A stretch of DNA of 64,000 nt from Variovorax paradoxus (GTDB lineage: Bacteria; Pseudomonadota; Gammaproteobacteria; Burkholderiales; Burkholderiaceae_C). The translations under genes were made by a program, and so were the position numbers. Location of the stretch: NCBI RefSeq assembly GCF_030815855.1, contig NZ_JAUSXG010000001.1:5146001-5210000 (forward strand). The letters are read 5' to 3'. The notes under the pieces were generated by a model. It saw only the letters and a list, made by a program, of their open reading frames with translations. It was not told where the DNA came from and searched no databases. Positions 17,401-24,914 of the stretch are shown here, one piece after another (positions within the stretch are counted from its first letter, which is position 1; each line of letters begins with the position of its first letter).

Positions 17401-18225
17401 CTCGGCCACGATGCCGACGAAGTCGCGGATCACGACCACCGCGCGAATGCCGGGAATGTGCGCAATGGACGATTCGTCCACCGACTCGAGTGTGTTGCCG
17501 ATGAAATCGCCATGGTCCGCACCGGCATACGGCGGGCGCACCACGCGGCCGTGCAGCATGCCGGGCACACGCATGTCGTGCACGAACACGCTTTCTCCCG
17601 CGAGCTTGGCGGGAATGTCGATGCGCGGCTGACGCGTGCCGACGATGCGGTAGTCGGCCGGGTGCTTGGGCTGCGCGCGGGGGTCGAGCCGCAGCACAGT
17701 GCGCTGCCCCGCCACCAGGTCGGCATAGTTCACGCGGCGATCGGGTTCGTCGGCCACGCGCACCACGCCGTTGCGGATCTGCAGCGCGTCGGCGGTCGCG
17801 CCAAGGCGCTCGGCGGCGCGTGCGAGCAGCCATGCGCGCGCCTGCGCAGCCGCAAGGCGCAGCGGCTGCGAGTGGATCTGGATCGACGCGCTCGCGATGG
17901 TCGCGCCCTGGTTGGGGGCACGCGCGGTGTCGCCGAGCATCACGCGCACGCAAGGCATGCCGAGGTCGAGTTCCTCGGCCACGATCTGCGCGAGCGCGGT
18001 CTGGATGCCGGTGCCGAGATCGACGTGGCCGTTGAGCGCCGAGGCGCTGCCGTCGTCCCATACGGCGAGCAGGATCTCGTCGCCTTCGATGGGGTTGCCC
18101 GCCACGGCTGTGGGCTGGCCCTTGGCGGGTGGGGGTGCGGGCGGTGTTTCGCGTACCACCAGCAGCACGCCGTCGGCTGAAAGAAAGTCTGCGCGGGTCA
18201 GCGGCAGATCGGCGCGGCGTGTCAC
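14464..18225 (-). CDS. nicB: Nicotinate dehydrogenase large subunit (molybdopterin + three cytochrome c domains)
   Basis: Hydroxylates nicotinate to 6-hydroxynicotinate with water as oxygen donor and passes electrons to cytochrome c. The 1253 residues hold a xanthine-dehydrogenase-type molybdenum domain (about 1-775, with GHVDLGTGIQTALAQIVAEE and a late GAGESSSVPGTAAIANAIFD). After a linker and one membrane-spanning segment (about 825-850) come three cytochrome c domains with heme motifs CAVCH, CGACH and CASCH at about 878, 1022 and 1153. This fusion and length match Pseudomonas putida NicB. The neighbouring nicA, pncA, hnr and enamidase support nicotinate over isoquinoline or aldehydes. Oddity: the linker, residues about 781-815, is encoded by a translated REP-like repeat. 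Confidence 0.88.
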   Translation of the reverse strand: MTRRADLPLTRADFLSADGVLLVVRETPPAPPPAKGQPTAVAGNPIEGDEILLAVWDDGSASALNGHVDLGTGIQTALAQIVAEELDLGMPCVRVMLGDTARAPNQGATIASASIQIHSQPLRLAAAQARAWLLARAAERLGATADALQIRNGVVRVADEPDRRVNYADLVAGQRTVLRLDPRAQPKHPADYRIVGTRQPRIDIPAKLAGESVFVHDMRVPGMLHGRVVRPPYAGADHGDFIGNTLESVDESSIAHIPGIRAVVVIRDFVGIVAEREEHAEQALRELRLTWKSWPGMPDLSDLAQALRDNPSTQRVLVNEGDVDGALAAAAQPMHRTYVWPYQMHASIGPSCALAEWQPQDGSGTQLRVWAGSQNPHVLRADLARLMDLDDVQVDVIRMEAAGCYGRNGADDVAADAALLARAVGAPVRVQLTREQEHAWEPKGAAQLMEVDGGLMADGRIAAYDFETSYPSNGAPTLALLLTRTIEPVAQAFEMGDRTARPPYSYDNLRVKVNDMAPIVRASWLRGVSALPSSFAHESYIDELATAAGVDPVQFRLRHLNDPRAVELVQATAQKAGWRMRAGPQENSNGGLGEGGDILFGQGFAYARYIHSKWPGFGAAWAAWVADVEVNRRTGEVHVRRVVVGHDAGLMINPAGVEHQVHGNVIQTTSRALKEEVKFAPPPQQQGAGSTGGAQLLGVLPSGVVASREWGSYPIINFREVPVIEIMHMPRPGEPSLGAGESSSVPGTAAIANAIFDATGVRFREPPFTPEKVLAELNRGLLPPPLGEGGGGGEWRSNGDTAVPPSQPSPGRGRSKTDAPWPQRKGLWATGAALFIGGIGLIAGLLGWRSAVAPISLTAPVYSESTIERGRVLAALGDCAVCHTAPGGAPNAGGRAMETPFGTLYTTNLTPDADTGLGRWSFSAFQRAMREGVSRDGHHLYPAFPYTAFAKTSDDDLQALYAYFMSMPAVRAETPQAELKFPFSMRPLMAGWNALFHDPAPLQPVATQSAEWNRGAYLVNGLGHCGACHTPRNALGAEQGGSAFLSGAMIDGWEAPALTGLSKSAVPWDADELYRYLRQGYTQRHGIAGGPMAEVVRELAQVPDSDVRAMATYLASFNPAPAAEPQAVAQQAVDTSARTQGQLLGPAQRMFDSACASCHHDGDGPTLLGVNTPLALNSNLTSARPDNLLRTILDGVREPANRDIGFMPAFREALDDRQIAELAGYMRARFAPQEPAWADLQAQVARVRAASTQ
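15781..15886. repeat. REP-like inverted pair inside nicB
   Basis: Two hairpin units facing each other. The first stem is CCTTCCCC/GGGGAAGG at 15784-15804; the second is CCCTCCCCC/GGGGGAGGG at 15860-15880. Each is followed by a G-rich tail (ttgggatgggggc type). The pair lies in frame in the nicB coding sequence and yields a Gly/Pro/Ser-rich linker (LLPPPLGEGGGGG and PSQPSPGRG). The same family occurs at 18244, 22384, 28385, 33185 and 45085. Confidence 0.88.
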
Positions 18226-18243
18226 CGTCTTTGCCTCCTGAAT

Positions 18244-18346
18244 TGCTCCCTCTCCCTCTGGGTGAGGGCCGGCGGCAGCGGCGAGGGCTGTGCTTGTGTG
18301 AAGGCCGATGCCCTCACCCTAGCCCTCTCCCAGAGGGAGAGGGGAC
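18244..18346. repeat. REP-like inverted pair between nicA and nicB
   Basis: The right unit has a perfect stem CCCTCTCCC/GGGAGAGGG with loop AGA at 18323-18343. The left unit, 18248-18268, has the same stem with one mismatch. It fills most of the 133-base nicA-nicB gap and could stabilise or attenuate the message between the two subunits. Confidence 0.85.
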
Positions 18347-18358
18347 AAGACAGGCGGC

Positions 18359-18859
18359 TCATAAATTCACCATCTCTCGCATGCGCGCCGCGGCTCGCTG
18401 CACCGCGTCCAGAATTTCAATATGTGTTCCGCAGCGGCACAGGTTGCCCGACAGTTCGCTACGGATGCGCGCCTCGCTCGCCTGCGGATCGCGCGCGAGC
18501 AGCGCCGCGGCCTGCATCACCATGCCGTTCAAGCAATAGCCGCACTGCGCGGCCTGCGCATCTTCGAAGGCCGCCTGCACCGGATGCCAACGGCCGCGCG
18601 TGCCCAGGCCTTCGAGCGTGGTGACGGCACGGCCCCCCACGCCATGCGCGGGAATCACGCAAGCGCGCGCCGCCACGCCGTCGACATGCACCGTGCAGGC
18701 GCCGCATTGGCCGAGGCCGCAACCGTACTTGGGCCCATTCAGGCCCAGGTCGTTGCGCAGCAGGTGCAGCAGCGTGGCCTCGCGCGGCACGCCCGGGAGC
18801 GAACAGGCCTGCCCGTTGACCTGCAGTTGCAGCGGCTCAGCGCCGCAAGTGACCGTCAC
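18359..18859 (-). CDS. nicA: Nicotinate dehydrogenase small [2Fe-2S] subunit
   Basis: Electron-transfer subunit paired with NicB. The 166 residues hold two [2Fe-2S] sites in the usual order. The plant-ferredoxin-like site is YGCGLGQCGACTVHVDG with a fourth Cys at VAARAC. The helical-domain site is CGYC followed by NLCRCGTH. There is no FAD subunit nearby, as expected for NicAB, where the cytochrome domains take the place of the flavin chain. I chose the GTG at 18859, which overlaps the last 23 bases of the upstream binding-protein gene and suggests translational coupling; other starts further upstream are possible. A REP pair separates it from nicB. Confidence 0.88.
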   Translation of the reverse strand: MTVTCGAEPLQLQVNGQACSLPGVPREATLLHLLRNDLGLNGPKYGCGLGQCGACTVHVDGVAARACVIPAHGVGGRAVTTLEGLGTRGRWHPVQAAFEDAQAAQCGYCLNGMVMQAAALLARDPQASEARIRSELSGNLCRCGTHIEILDAVQRAAARMREMVNL

Positions 18860-19997
18860 GGGTGTACATCTCCAAGTCGACAAACGTCGAACCGTTGTGG
18901 TTCCTCGCGCTGTACTCGACCGGGAAATCGCCGAAGCGCGTGCTGCCGATGCTTTCGAGCCCGGCAATGAAGCTGTCGCGCGTGAGCGTCTTGCCTCCAC
19001 GGCGGAGGCCTTCGACCATCACGCGCGAAGCGATGTAGCCCTCGAGCGTGGTGTAGCTGTCGATCTTCTCGCCGAACTCGGCGCGGTCGCGCTGGTAGTC
19101 GGCCACGATGGGCACGCGCACGGCCTCCGGCGGCGGCACGATGCTGGCCGTGACCAGCCCGGCCAGCTTGCCCTCGAGCCGTTTCGCCGAGCCCGCGGCA
19201 TCGGTGATGCCGACCGACAGCGTGTAGAGCGGCGCCGCCCCGCCGCCCGCGCGGTAGTCGCGCATGAAGACTTCGACCATGCGCCCCGCCATGATCATCA
19301 GAACCGCGCCTGGCTTGACCTCGGCCAGGCCGGCGAGCACCTGCTTGGCGTCTTCGGCGGTGATGGCAAGCGGTAGCGTCTTCACGACCTGCACCTTGTA
19401 GTCGGCGGCAAGCTGCTCGCAGGTGGCGAGGTTCGACTTGCCGAAGGCGCTGTCCTGGTAGACCACGGCAATCGACGACAGGCTGATGGTCGAGAGATGG
19501 CTGATGATCTTGCGCAGCTCCAGGTCGTAGCCTGCGCGCACGTGAAACAGCAGGCGGTTGACCTTGGCGCGGAACGAGCTGGTGCCCACCAGCGGTGCGA
19601 ACATGGGCACGCCGGCCTTCTCGGCGAGCGGCATCGCGGCCACGAGGTTGCCGGTGGCCACATAGCCCGCGAGCGCGAAGACCTTGTCCTCGTCGATCAG
19701 CTTGGCCGTGTTGAGGGCGGTCTTCGCGGGTTCGTAGGCATCGTCATACGTGACGAGCTCGATCTTGCGGCCGTTGACACCGCCCGACTTGTTGACGCGG
19801 TCGAAGTACAGCTTGATGCCGGCACGGTAGTCGATGCCGAAGTCCTTGGCTGGGCCGCTGAACACGGCCGACTGGCCGATGCGGATGACGCTGTCGGTCA
19901 CGCCGTTCTCCGCGCGTGCCGAACGCAGGAGGCCGGGGCCTATCGCCAGGGCTGCGCCGCCCGCCACGAGGGTGCGCCTCGAAATAGAAGTCTTCAT
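18837..19997 (-). CDS. ABC transporter substrate-binding protein (Peripla_BP_6), Tat signal
   Basis: A 386-residue periplasmic binding protein of the branched-chain amino acid type. The N-terminus has a twin-arginine motif (SRRTLVAGGAAL) with cleavage likely near ARAEN. The mature domain starts SVIRIGQSAVFSGPAKDFG, has the typical NKSGGVNGRKIELVTYDD, and continues with AIVVYQDSAFGKSNL-like spacing. It sits between the nicotinamidase and nicA in a catabolic cluster with Liv-type ATPases and permease. I infer that it binds nicotinate, nicotinamide or a related pyridine, or provides a second specificity for that importer. The ATG at 19997 gives the signal peptide directly. Confidence 0.85.
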   Translation of the reverse strand: MKTSISRRTLVAGGAALAIGPGLLRSARAENGVTDSVIRIGQSAVFSGPAKDFGIDYRAGIKLYFDRVNKSGGVNGRKIELVTYDDAYEPAKTALNTAKLIDEDKVFALAGYVATGNLVAAMPLAEKAGVPMFAPLVGTSSFRAKVNRLLFHVRAGYDLELRKIISHLSTISLSSIAVVYQDSAFGKSNLATCEQLAADYKVQVVKTLPLAITAEDAKQVLAGLAEVKPGAVLMIMAGRMVEVFMRDYRAGGGAAPLYTLSVGITDAAGSAKRLEGKLAGLVTASIVPPPEAVRVPIVADYQRDRAEFGEKIDSYTTLEGYIASRVMVEGLRRGGKTLTRDSFIAGLESIGSTRFGDFPVEYSARNHNGSTFVDLEMYTRDGHLRR

Positions 19998-20065
19998 GCG
20001 TATCGTCAGTCCGTTGTCGTTGTTGTTGCCGTGCGGGTGAACGCGGTGGAGATGAATGGATGTGT

Positions 20066-20788
20066 TCAGGCAGCCTGAATGTCGCCGGACTGGATGCGCT
20101 TGACACCCTTGGCCGTCATTTGCTTCCATGCCGCGGCGAGCGAGCCGTTGAGGTCGATGGCGCGCGTGGCATCTTCGATCACATACACCTCGAAGCCGGC
20201 CTTGCGCGCATCGAGCGCGGTCCAGGCCACGCAGAAGTCGGTGGCCAGCCCAACCACGTACACCGTCTTGATGCCGCGCTGCTTGAGATAGCCGCCCAGC
20301 CCGGTGGCGGTCTTGCGGTCGGCCTCCTCGAAGGCGGAATAGCTGTCGACACCCTTGTGGAAGCCCTTGCGGACGATGACCTGCGCGGTGGGCAGCTTCA
20401 GGTTCTTGTGCAGCGCCGCGTCATCGGTGCCCTGCACGCAGTGGTCGGGCCAGAGCACTTGGGTGCCGTAAGAAAGCTTGATGCTGCTGAACGGCTTCTG
20501 ACCGGCATGCGCGCTCGCGAACGACGCATGGCCTTGCGTGTGCCAGTCTTGCGTGACGACGATGTTCTCGAACGACTCGGCCAGCTTGTTGATCACCGGC
20601 ACCACCTCGGCACCGCCCTTCACGGGCAGCGTGCCGCCGTCGACGAAGCAGTTCTGCACGTCGATCACGATCAGCGCGGACTTGTCGTTCGGCTTCAACT
20701 TCGACGCCGCGAACAACGTTCCCGTCGCGCCGAGCAAGCTCAACGCAGCCGTGGATTTGAGGAGGGATCTGCGGTGCGTGTCGTGCAT
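20066..20788 (-). CDS. pncA: Tat-exported nicotinamidase
   Basis: Hydrolyses nicotinamide to nicotinate and ammonia. The catalytic triad of the isochorismatase-like family is visible: Asp in ALIVIDVQNCFVDGG, Lys in VIVRKGFHKGVDSYS, and Cys in GLATDFCVAWTALDA. The metal-binding DWHTQGHASFAS is present too. The 240 residues include about 28 extra at the N-terminus with a twin-arginine motif (HRRSLLKSTAALSLLG), so the enzyme is probably periplasmic, whereas the familiar PncA is cytoplasmic. It lies between Liv-type livF and a binding protein, which suggests that nicotinamide is converted outside and nicotinate imported. Pyrazinamide would be an alternative substrate. Confidence 0.9.
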   Translation of the reverse strand: MHDTHRRSLLKSTAALSLLGATGTLFAASKLKPNDKSALIVIDVQNCFVDGGTLPVKGGAEVVPVINKLAESFENIVVTQDWHTQGHASFASAHAGQKPFSSIKLSYGTQVLWPDHCVQGTDDAALHKNLKLPTAQVIVRKGFHKGVDSYSAFEEADRKTATGLGGYLKQRGIKTVYVVGLATDFCVAWTALDARKAGFEVYVIEDATRAIDLNGSLAAAWKQMTAKGVKRIQSGDIQAA

Positions 20789-20840
20789 GGTGTGTGCTCC
20801 GGTGGGTTGATGAAAAAAAGCGAAAGCGCCCGCGGGCTCG

Positions 20841-21575
20841 CTAGACGCTCAGGTAGGCGCGGCGCACTTCCTCGTTGGCCGCGAGCTCTGCCATGGTGGC
20901 GTGGTAGCGGATCTGGCCCTTCTCGAGCACATAGGCCCGGTCGGACACCAGCTCGGCGAAATGCATGTTCTGTTCCGACAGCAGAATGCTCACGCCCTGC
21001 GCCTTGAGCTCCAGGATCATGTTGGCCATCTGCTCGACGATGACCGGCGCCACGCCTTCCGAGGGCTCGTCGAGCAGCACCAGGTACGGGTTGCCCATGA
21101 GCGTGCGTGCCACGGTGAGCATCTGCTGCTCGCCGCCGCTCATGCGGCCGCCCGGGCGGTCGGGCATTTCGCCCAGGTTCGGGAACAGCTTGAACAGCCG
21201 CTCGGGCGTCCACAGCGGTGCCTCGGTGCCGTCGGCCCAGCGGCGCGGCGGCTGCTTGCCCACCTCGAGGTTTTCCATCACCGTGAGATCGGTGAACACG
21301 CGGCGGTCTTCAGGCACGAAGCCCAGGCCGAGCTTCGCCGCGTGATGAGGCTCGCTCTTCGAGATGTCGTGCCCCAGAAAGCTCACGTGGCCCTTGCGCT
21401 TGGCGAGCATGCCGATCAGCGTCTTGAGCGTGGTCGATTTGCCGGCGCCGTTGCGGCCCATGAGCGCGACGACCTCGCCGCGGCGCACTTCAAGATCGAC
21501 GTCGTACAGGATCTGTGCGGCGCCGTACCAGGCGCACAGCGCGTTCGCCTTCAGCAGTGTTTCGTGCGTGCTCAT
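20841..21575 (-). CDS. livF: Liv-type ABC transporter ATPase, LivF class
   Basis: A 244-residue ATPase of the branched-chain amino acid class. Walker A is GRNGAGKSTTLKTL, the signature is MSGGEQQMLTVARTL, and Walker B is LVLLDEPSEGVAP; the typical LivF EQNMHFAELVSDRAYVLEKG follows. It overlaps livG by four bases (ATGA), so the two are coupled. With livG, livHM and one or both binding proteins it makes an importer inside the nicotinate cluster. The substrate is inferred to be a pyridine acid or amide rather than leucine. Confidence 0.92.
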   Translation of the reverse strand: MSTHETLLKANALCAWYGAAQILYDVDLEVRRGEVVALMGRNGAGKSTTLKTLIGMLAKRKGHVSFLGHDISKSEPHHAAKLGLGFVPEDRRVFTDLTVMENLEVGKQPPRRWADGTEAPLWTPERLFKLFPNLGEMPDRPGGRMSGGEQQMLTVARTLMGNPYLVLLDEPSEGVAPVIVEQMANMILELKAQGVSILLSEQNMHFAELVSDRAYVLEKGQIRYHATMAELAANEEVRRAYLSV

Positions 21576-22375
21576 GCGACGGCTCCTATTGCCGCATTCA
21601 CTTCAGCGGCTTTTTCTGCAATCTTCTCAAAGGTCTTGCCGCTGCCGAAGTACACCTCCTGCACTTTCGGATGGTCGCGGATCTCGAGCGGCTTGCCCTG
21701 CGCGATCAGGCGGCCGCGGGCCAGCACGATCATGCGGTCGGCGTAGGCGAACACCACGTCCATGCTGTGTTCGGTGAACAGCACCGCCAGGCCGCGCTGG
21801 ACCACGAGTTCCTTGGTGAGCGCCATCAGCGAATTGCGCTCCTTCGGCGCCATGCCGGCGGTGGGCTCGTCCATCAGCAGCAGCTTGGGCGCGTTGGCCA
21901 TCGCAATCGCGAGTTCGACGCGCTTGACGTCGCCGTAGGCCAGTTCGCTGCAGGGCCGGTCGGCCTGCGCCTTCATGCCGACCTGGTCGAGCAGTGCAAT
22001 GGCTTCATCGCGCTTGTGGTCCGCCGCGCGGCGCCACATCGAAAACAGCTTGCCGTCGTGCGAGAGCATGGCCATCTGCACGTTCTCGACGACGGTGAGC
22101 GAGGCGAAGGTTTCTGCGATCTGGAAAGTGCGGCCCACGCCCAGGCGCCAGATGGCGCGTGGCTTCTGGCCCACGAGTTCATGGCCGTCGAACACGATCG
22201 AACCCTGGTCTGCCTTGAGCTGGCCGTTGACCATATTGAAGGTGGTGGACTTGCCGGCACCGTTCGGGCCGATGAGCGCCAGCAGTTCGCCTGCCTTGAG
22301 TTCGAAGCTGATGCCGTCTACGGCTTTGACGCCGCCGAAGGACTTGCCTAGGTTGTCTACTTTGAGAAGGGTCAT
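21572..22375 (-). CDS. livG: Liv-type ABC transporter ATPase, LivG class
   Basis: A 267-residue ATPase with Walker A GPNGAGKSTTFNMV, the LivG-specific VGRTFQIAETFASLTVVENV, a somewhat unusual signature region ELAYGDVKRVELAIAMA, and Walker B LLLMDEPTAGMAP. I chose the ATG at 22375. The purine-rich strand of a REP-like repeat (22384-22420) lies just upstream and supplies the only Shine-Dalgarno-like sequence (GGGAG). The gene is separated from livHM by about 585 bases of repeats, unusual for an importer operon. Confidence 0.92.
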   Translation of the reverse strand: MTLLKVDNLGKSFGGVKAVDGISFELKAGELLALIGPNGAGKSTTFNMVNGQLKADQGSIVFDGHELVGQKPRAIWRLGVGRTFQIAETFASLTVVENVQMAMLSHDGKLFSMWRRAADHKRDEAIALLDQVGMKAQADRPCSELAYGDVKRVELAIAMANAPKLLLMDEPTAGMAPKERNSLMALTKELVVQRGLAVLFTEHSMDVVFAYADRMIVLARGRLIAQGKPLEIRDHPKVQEVYFGSGKTFEKIAEKAAEVNAAIGAVA

Positions 22376-22383
22376 TTTTGGCT

Positions 22384-22420
22384 TACTCCCTCTCCCTCTG
22401 GGAGAGGGTTGGGGTGAGGG
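22384..22420. repeat. Single REP-like unit before livG
   Basis: CCCTCTCCC/GGGAGAGGG stem with TCT loop, followed by ttggggtgaggg. This is the only unpaired copy in the window. Its minus-strand purine tract sits directly in front of the livG start. Confidence 0.85.
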
Positions 22421-22454
22421 CTCGCGGCCTTTTATTGCTGCCGGGCGTTTGCTT

Positions 22455-22921
22455 CCCGAGGCCGGGTCTCGCCCCGGCGGGCGACCTACTTTTCTTTGCT
22501 TCGCCAAAGAAACGTAGGCAAAAGAAAGGCGACCCCACTGTCTGCGACCCTCCGCTACGCTGCGGGCAACCTGCGGTGCTCGGCCGCCAAGCCACCGCAG
22601 GCGCGTAGCGCCCGCGGTGGTTGGTATTGAGCTGTCTGTATTGAGTTGGGCTGTTGAGCTTGCACCCGGCCGAGCGCAGCGATGGCCTGCCTTCTCCCCA
22701 CCCCTTCTGTATGCGCCGAGGAGCGCAGATGGAGGCGGGATCAGGGCCGCAGCTGTTTGAGCGAAGCGAGTTCTGCGGACCCCCGCCGGAGTCGAGCACC
22801 GCAGGTTGCCCGCAGCGCAGCGGAGGGACGCAGACAGTAGGGTCGCCTTTTCTTTGCTTACTTTCTTTTGGCGAAGCAAAAGAAAGTGAGTCCGCCGCCG
22901 GGCGGATATCCCGGCCTCGGG
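22455..22921. repeat. About 467-bp element bounded by ~128-bp inverted repeats
   Basis: Left arm about 22455-22582 and right arm about 22793-22921 are imperfect inverted copies. They share cccgaggccggg, a TTTCTTTGCTTCGCCAAAG-type hairpin, gcgacccYactgtctgcg, and the run ccgctRcgctgcgggcaacc followed by tgcggtgctcg. The roughly 210 bases between hold no convincing gene. The arms contain internal hairpins themselves. This looks like a large intergenic repeat family rather than an IS; no transposase frame is visible. It separates livG from livHM. Confidence 0.8.
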
Positions 22922-22960
22922 AAAAAACAAAGCCCCAGTCAGACGAAAGACAACCGCGCC

Positions 22961-24883
22961 TCACGTCTGCTTCTCCTTCAAAGCAACATCCACCTCCGAA
23001 CGACGCCCCCGCAGCAACCGATCGCTCAACTGCTTCGCAAACCCAGCAATCCCCTGCGGAAACAGCAGCACCAGCAGCAAGATGATCGCCCCCAGCGTGG
23101 CCCGCCAATAGTCCGTATTGCGCGCCACCGTGTCATGCAGCCAGCTGAAGGTCACAGCCCCGACCACCGGCCCCGCCAACGTCTGAATCCCCCCCAGCAG
23201 CACCATCACGAGACCATCCACCGACTTGTCCACGCTCAGGCTTTCAGGCGAAATACTGCCTTTCGAAAAAGCATAGAGCGACCCGGCCAGCCCCGCCGCC
23301 GCGCCCGCAACGACAAAAGCCGTCCATTGCATGCGCTTGACATCGATGCCGATCGCATCGGCCCGCAGCACCGAATCACGCCCGGCGCGCAGCGCATAGC
23401 CGAACGGCGAGAACAGCACGCGCCGCAGCATCAGAATGCCCGCCGCCACGAGCACCAGCGTGAGCCAGTAGTAAGTGCGCTTGTCCGACAGCCACTCCGA
23501 CGGCCAGACGCCGGTGAGCCCGTTGCTGCCGCCGGTGAACGAATCCCATTGGTAGACGACCGCCCAGGTGATCTGCGCGAAAGCCAGCGTGAGCATCGCG
23601 AGGTACACGCCCGAAAGCCGCACCGCGAACCAGCCGTAAACGAAAGCGCCGATGGCCGCGACCAGCGGCGCGACGATGAGCGCGAGCTCCATCGGCAGGC
23701 CGCTGGTGCGCACCAGCAGTGCGGCGCCGTAGGCCCCCAGGCCGAAGTAGGCCGCATGACCGAACGAATGCATGCCGGCCGGCCCCATGATGAAGTGCAG
23801 GCTGGCCGCGAAGAGCGCGGCGATCAGCAGGTCGATCATCAGCACGGTGGTGTAGGGCGAATCGGCAGTGAGCAGCGGCATGGCCATGAGCACCACGCCG
23901 AGTGCGGCGACGAGCCACAGGTAGCCCTTGCTCGCGCGCCGCAGCGGTTCTTCCTGCATGCCCACGTAGCGGCTGGGCGCTTGCGGGCGGCCCAGCAGGC
24001 CCCAGGGGCGCCATACCAGCACGATGGCCATCACGATGAAGTCGACCACCAGCGTGAGCTTGGAGAACGACACGCTGTAGCCGAAGATCTCGACCACGCC
24101 GAGCCAGATGCACACCGCCTTGATTTCGGACAGCAGCAGCGCCGCCACGTAGGCACCGGGAATCGAGCCCATGCCGCCGACCACCACCACCACGAAAGCC
24201 GCGCCGATGGTGTTGAGGTCCATGGCAAGCGTGGCCGGCTCGCGCGGCAGCTGCAGCGCGCCGCCGAGCGCCGCCAGGGTGGCGCCAAGCGCGAACACGG
24301 CCGTGAACAGCCAGGCCTGGTTCACGCCCAGCGCGCTGACCATCTCGCGGTCTTGCGTGGCGGCGCGCACCAGCGTGCCCCAGCGGGTGCGCGTGAGCAG
24401 CAGCCACATGAGGCCGAGCACGACCGGGCCGACGACGATCAAAAACAGGTCGTAGGTCGGAAATTGACGGCCCAGGATTTCGACCGAACCCGACAGGCCC
24501 GGTGCGCGCGGGCCAAGCAATTCGTCAGGGCCCCAGAAATAAAGCACCGCGTCCTTGATGACGAGCACCAGCGCAAAGGTGGCCAGCAGCTGGAACAGCT
24601 CGGGCGACTTGTAGATGCGGCGCAGCAGCACCATCTCGATCAGCGCGCCGATCACGCCCACCGCGAGCGCGGCGATCAGCACGGCCGGCCAGAAGCCGAG
24701 CGTGCCGAGTTTGTCGACCAGCGTGTAGGCGAGATAGATGCCCACCATGAAGAAGGAGCCATGCGCAAAGTTGACGATGCGCGTGACGCCGAAGATCAAC
24801 GAAAGGCCGGCCCCCACGAGGAACAGCGACGAAGCCGACGACAGCCCGGTGAGGAACTGAAGCAGCAGGGACGAGAGGCTCAT
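22961..24883 (-). CDS. Fused Liv-type ABC permease (LivH-LivM)
   Basis: A 640-residue inner-membrane permease joining the two usual Liv permeases in one chain. Residues about 1-290 are LivH-like (GAGLSLIFGVTRIVNFAHGS near the start, later GGMGSIPGAYVAALLLSE). Residues about 320-640 are LivM-like (GPAGMHSFGHAAYFGLGAYG, and FTGGSNGLTGVWPS). The fusion occurs in other bacteria but is less common than separate genes. It starts at 24883, 32 bases after the binding-protein gene, and ends 40 bases before the inverted-repeat element. It is part of the presumed nicotinate/nicotinamide importer. Confidence 0.9.
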   Translation of the reverse strand: MSLSSLLLQFLTGLSSASSLFLVGAGLSLIFGVTRIVNFAHGSFFMVGIYLAYTLVDKLGTLGFWPAVLIAALAVGVIGALIEMVLLRRIYKSPELFQLLATFALVLVIKDAVLYFWGPDELLGPRAPGLSGSVEILGRQFPTYDLFLIVVGPVVLGLMWLLLTRTRWGTLVRAATQDREMVSALGVNQAWLFTAVFALGATLAALGGALQLPREPATLAMDLNTIGAAFVVVVVGGMGSIPGAYVAALLLSEIKAVCIWLGVVEIFGYSVSFSKLTLVVDFIVMAIVLVWRPWGLLGRPQAPSRYVGMQEEPLRRASKGYLWLVAALGVVLMAMPLLTADSPYTTVLMIDLLIAALFAASLHFIMGPAGMHSFGHAAYFGLGAYGAALLVRTSGLPMELALIVAPLVAAIGAFVYGWFAVRLSGVYLAMLTLAFAQITWAVVYQWDSFTGGSNGLTGVWPSEWLSDKRTYYWLTLVLVAAGILMLRRVLFSPFGYALRAGRDSVLRADAIGIDVKRMQWTAFVVAGAAAGLAGSLYAFSKGSISPESLSVDKSVDGLVMVLLGGIQTLAGPVVGAVTFSWLHDTVARNTDYWRATLGAIILLLVLLFPQGIAGFAKQLSDRLLRGRRSEVDVALKEKQT

Positions 24884-24914
24884 GGGTGCAAGCGTTCCGG
24901 GGAGAGGAAAAAGA

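Noticed and set aside
14800..18180. 1126-codon plus-strand frame opposite nicB
   Set aside because: An antisense shadow caused by GC-rich codon use. nicB has full molybdenum and heme motifs and the plus-strand product has none.
22654..23085. Short plus-strand frame in the inverted-repeat region
   Set aside because: It is made of repeat sequence and antisense to the end of the permease gene. No start signal or domain is visible.
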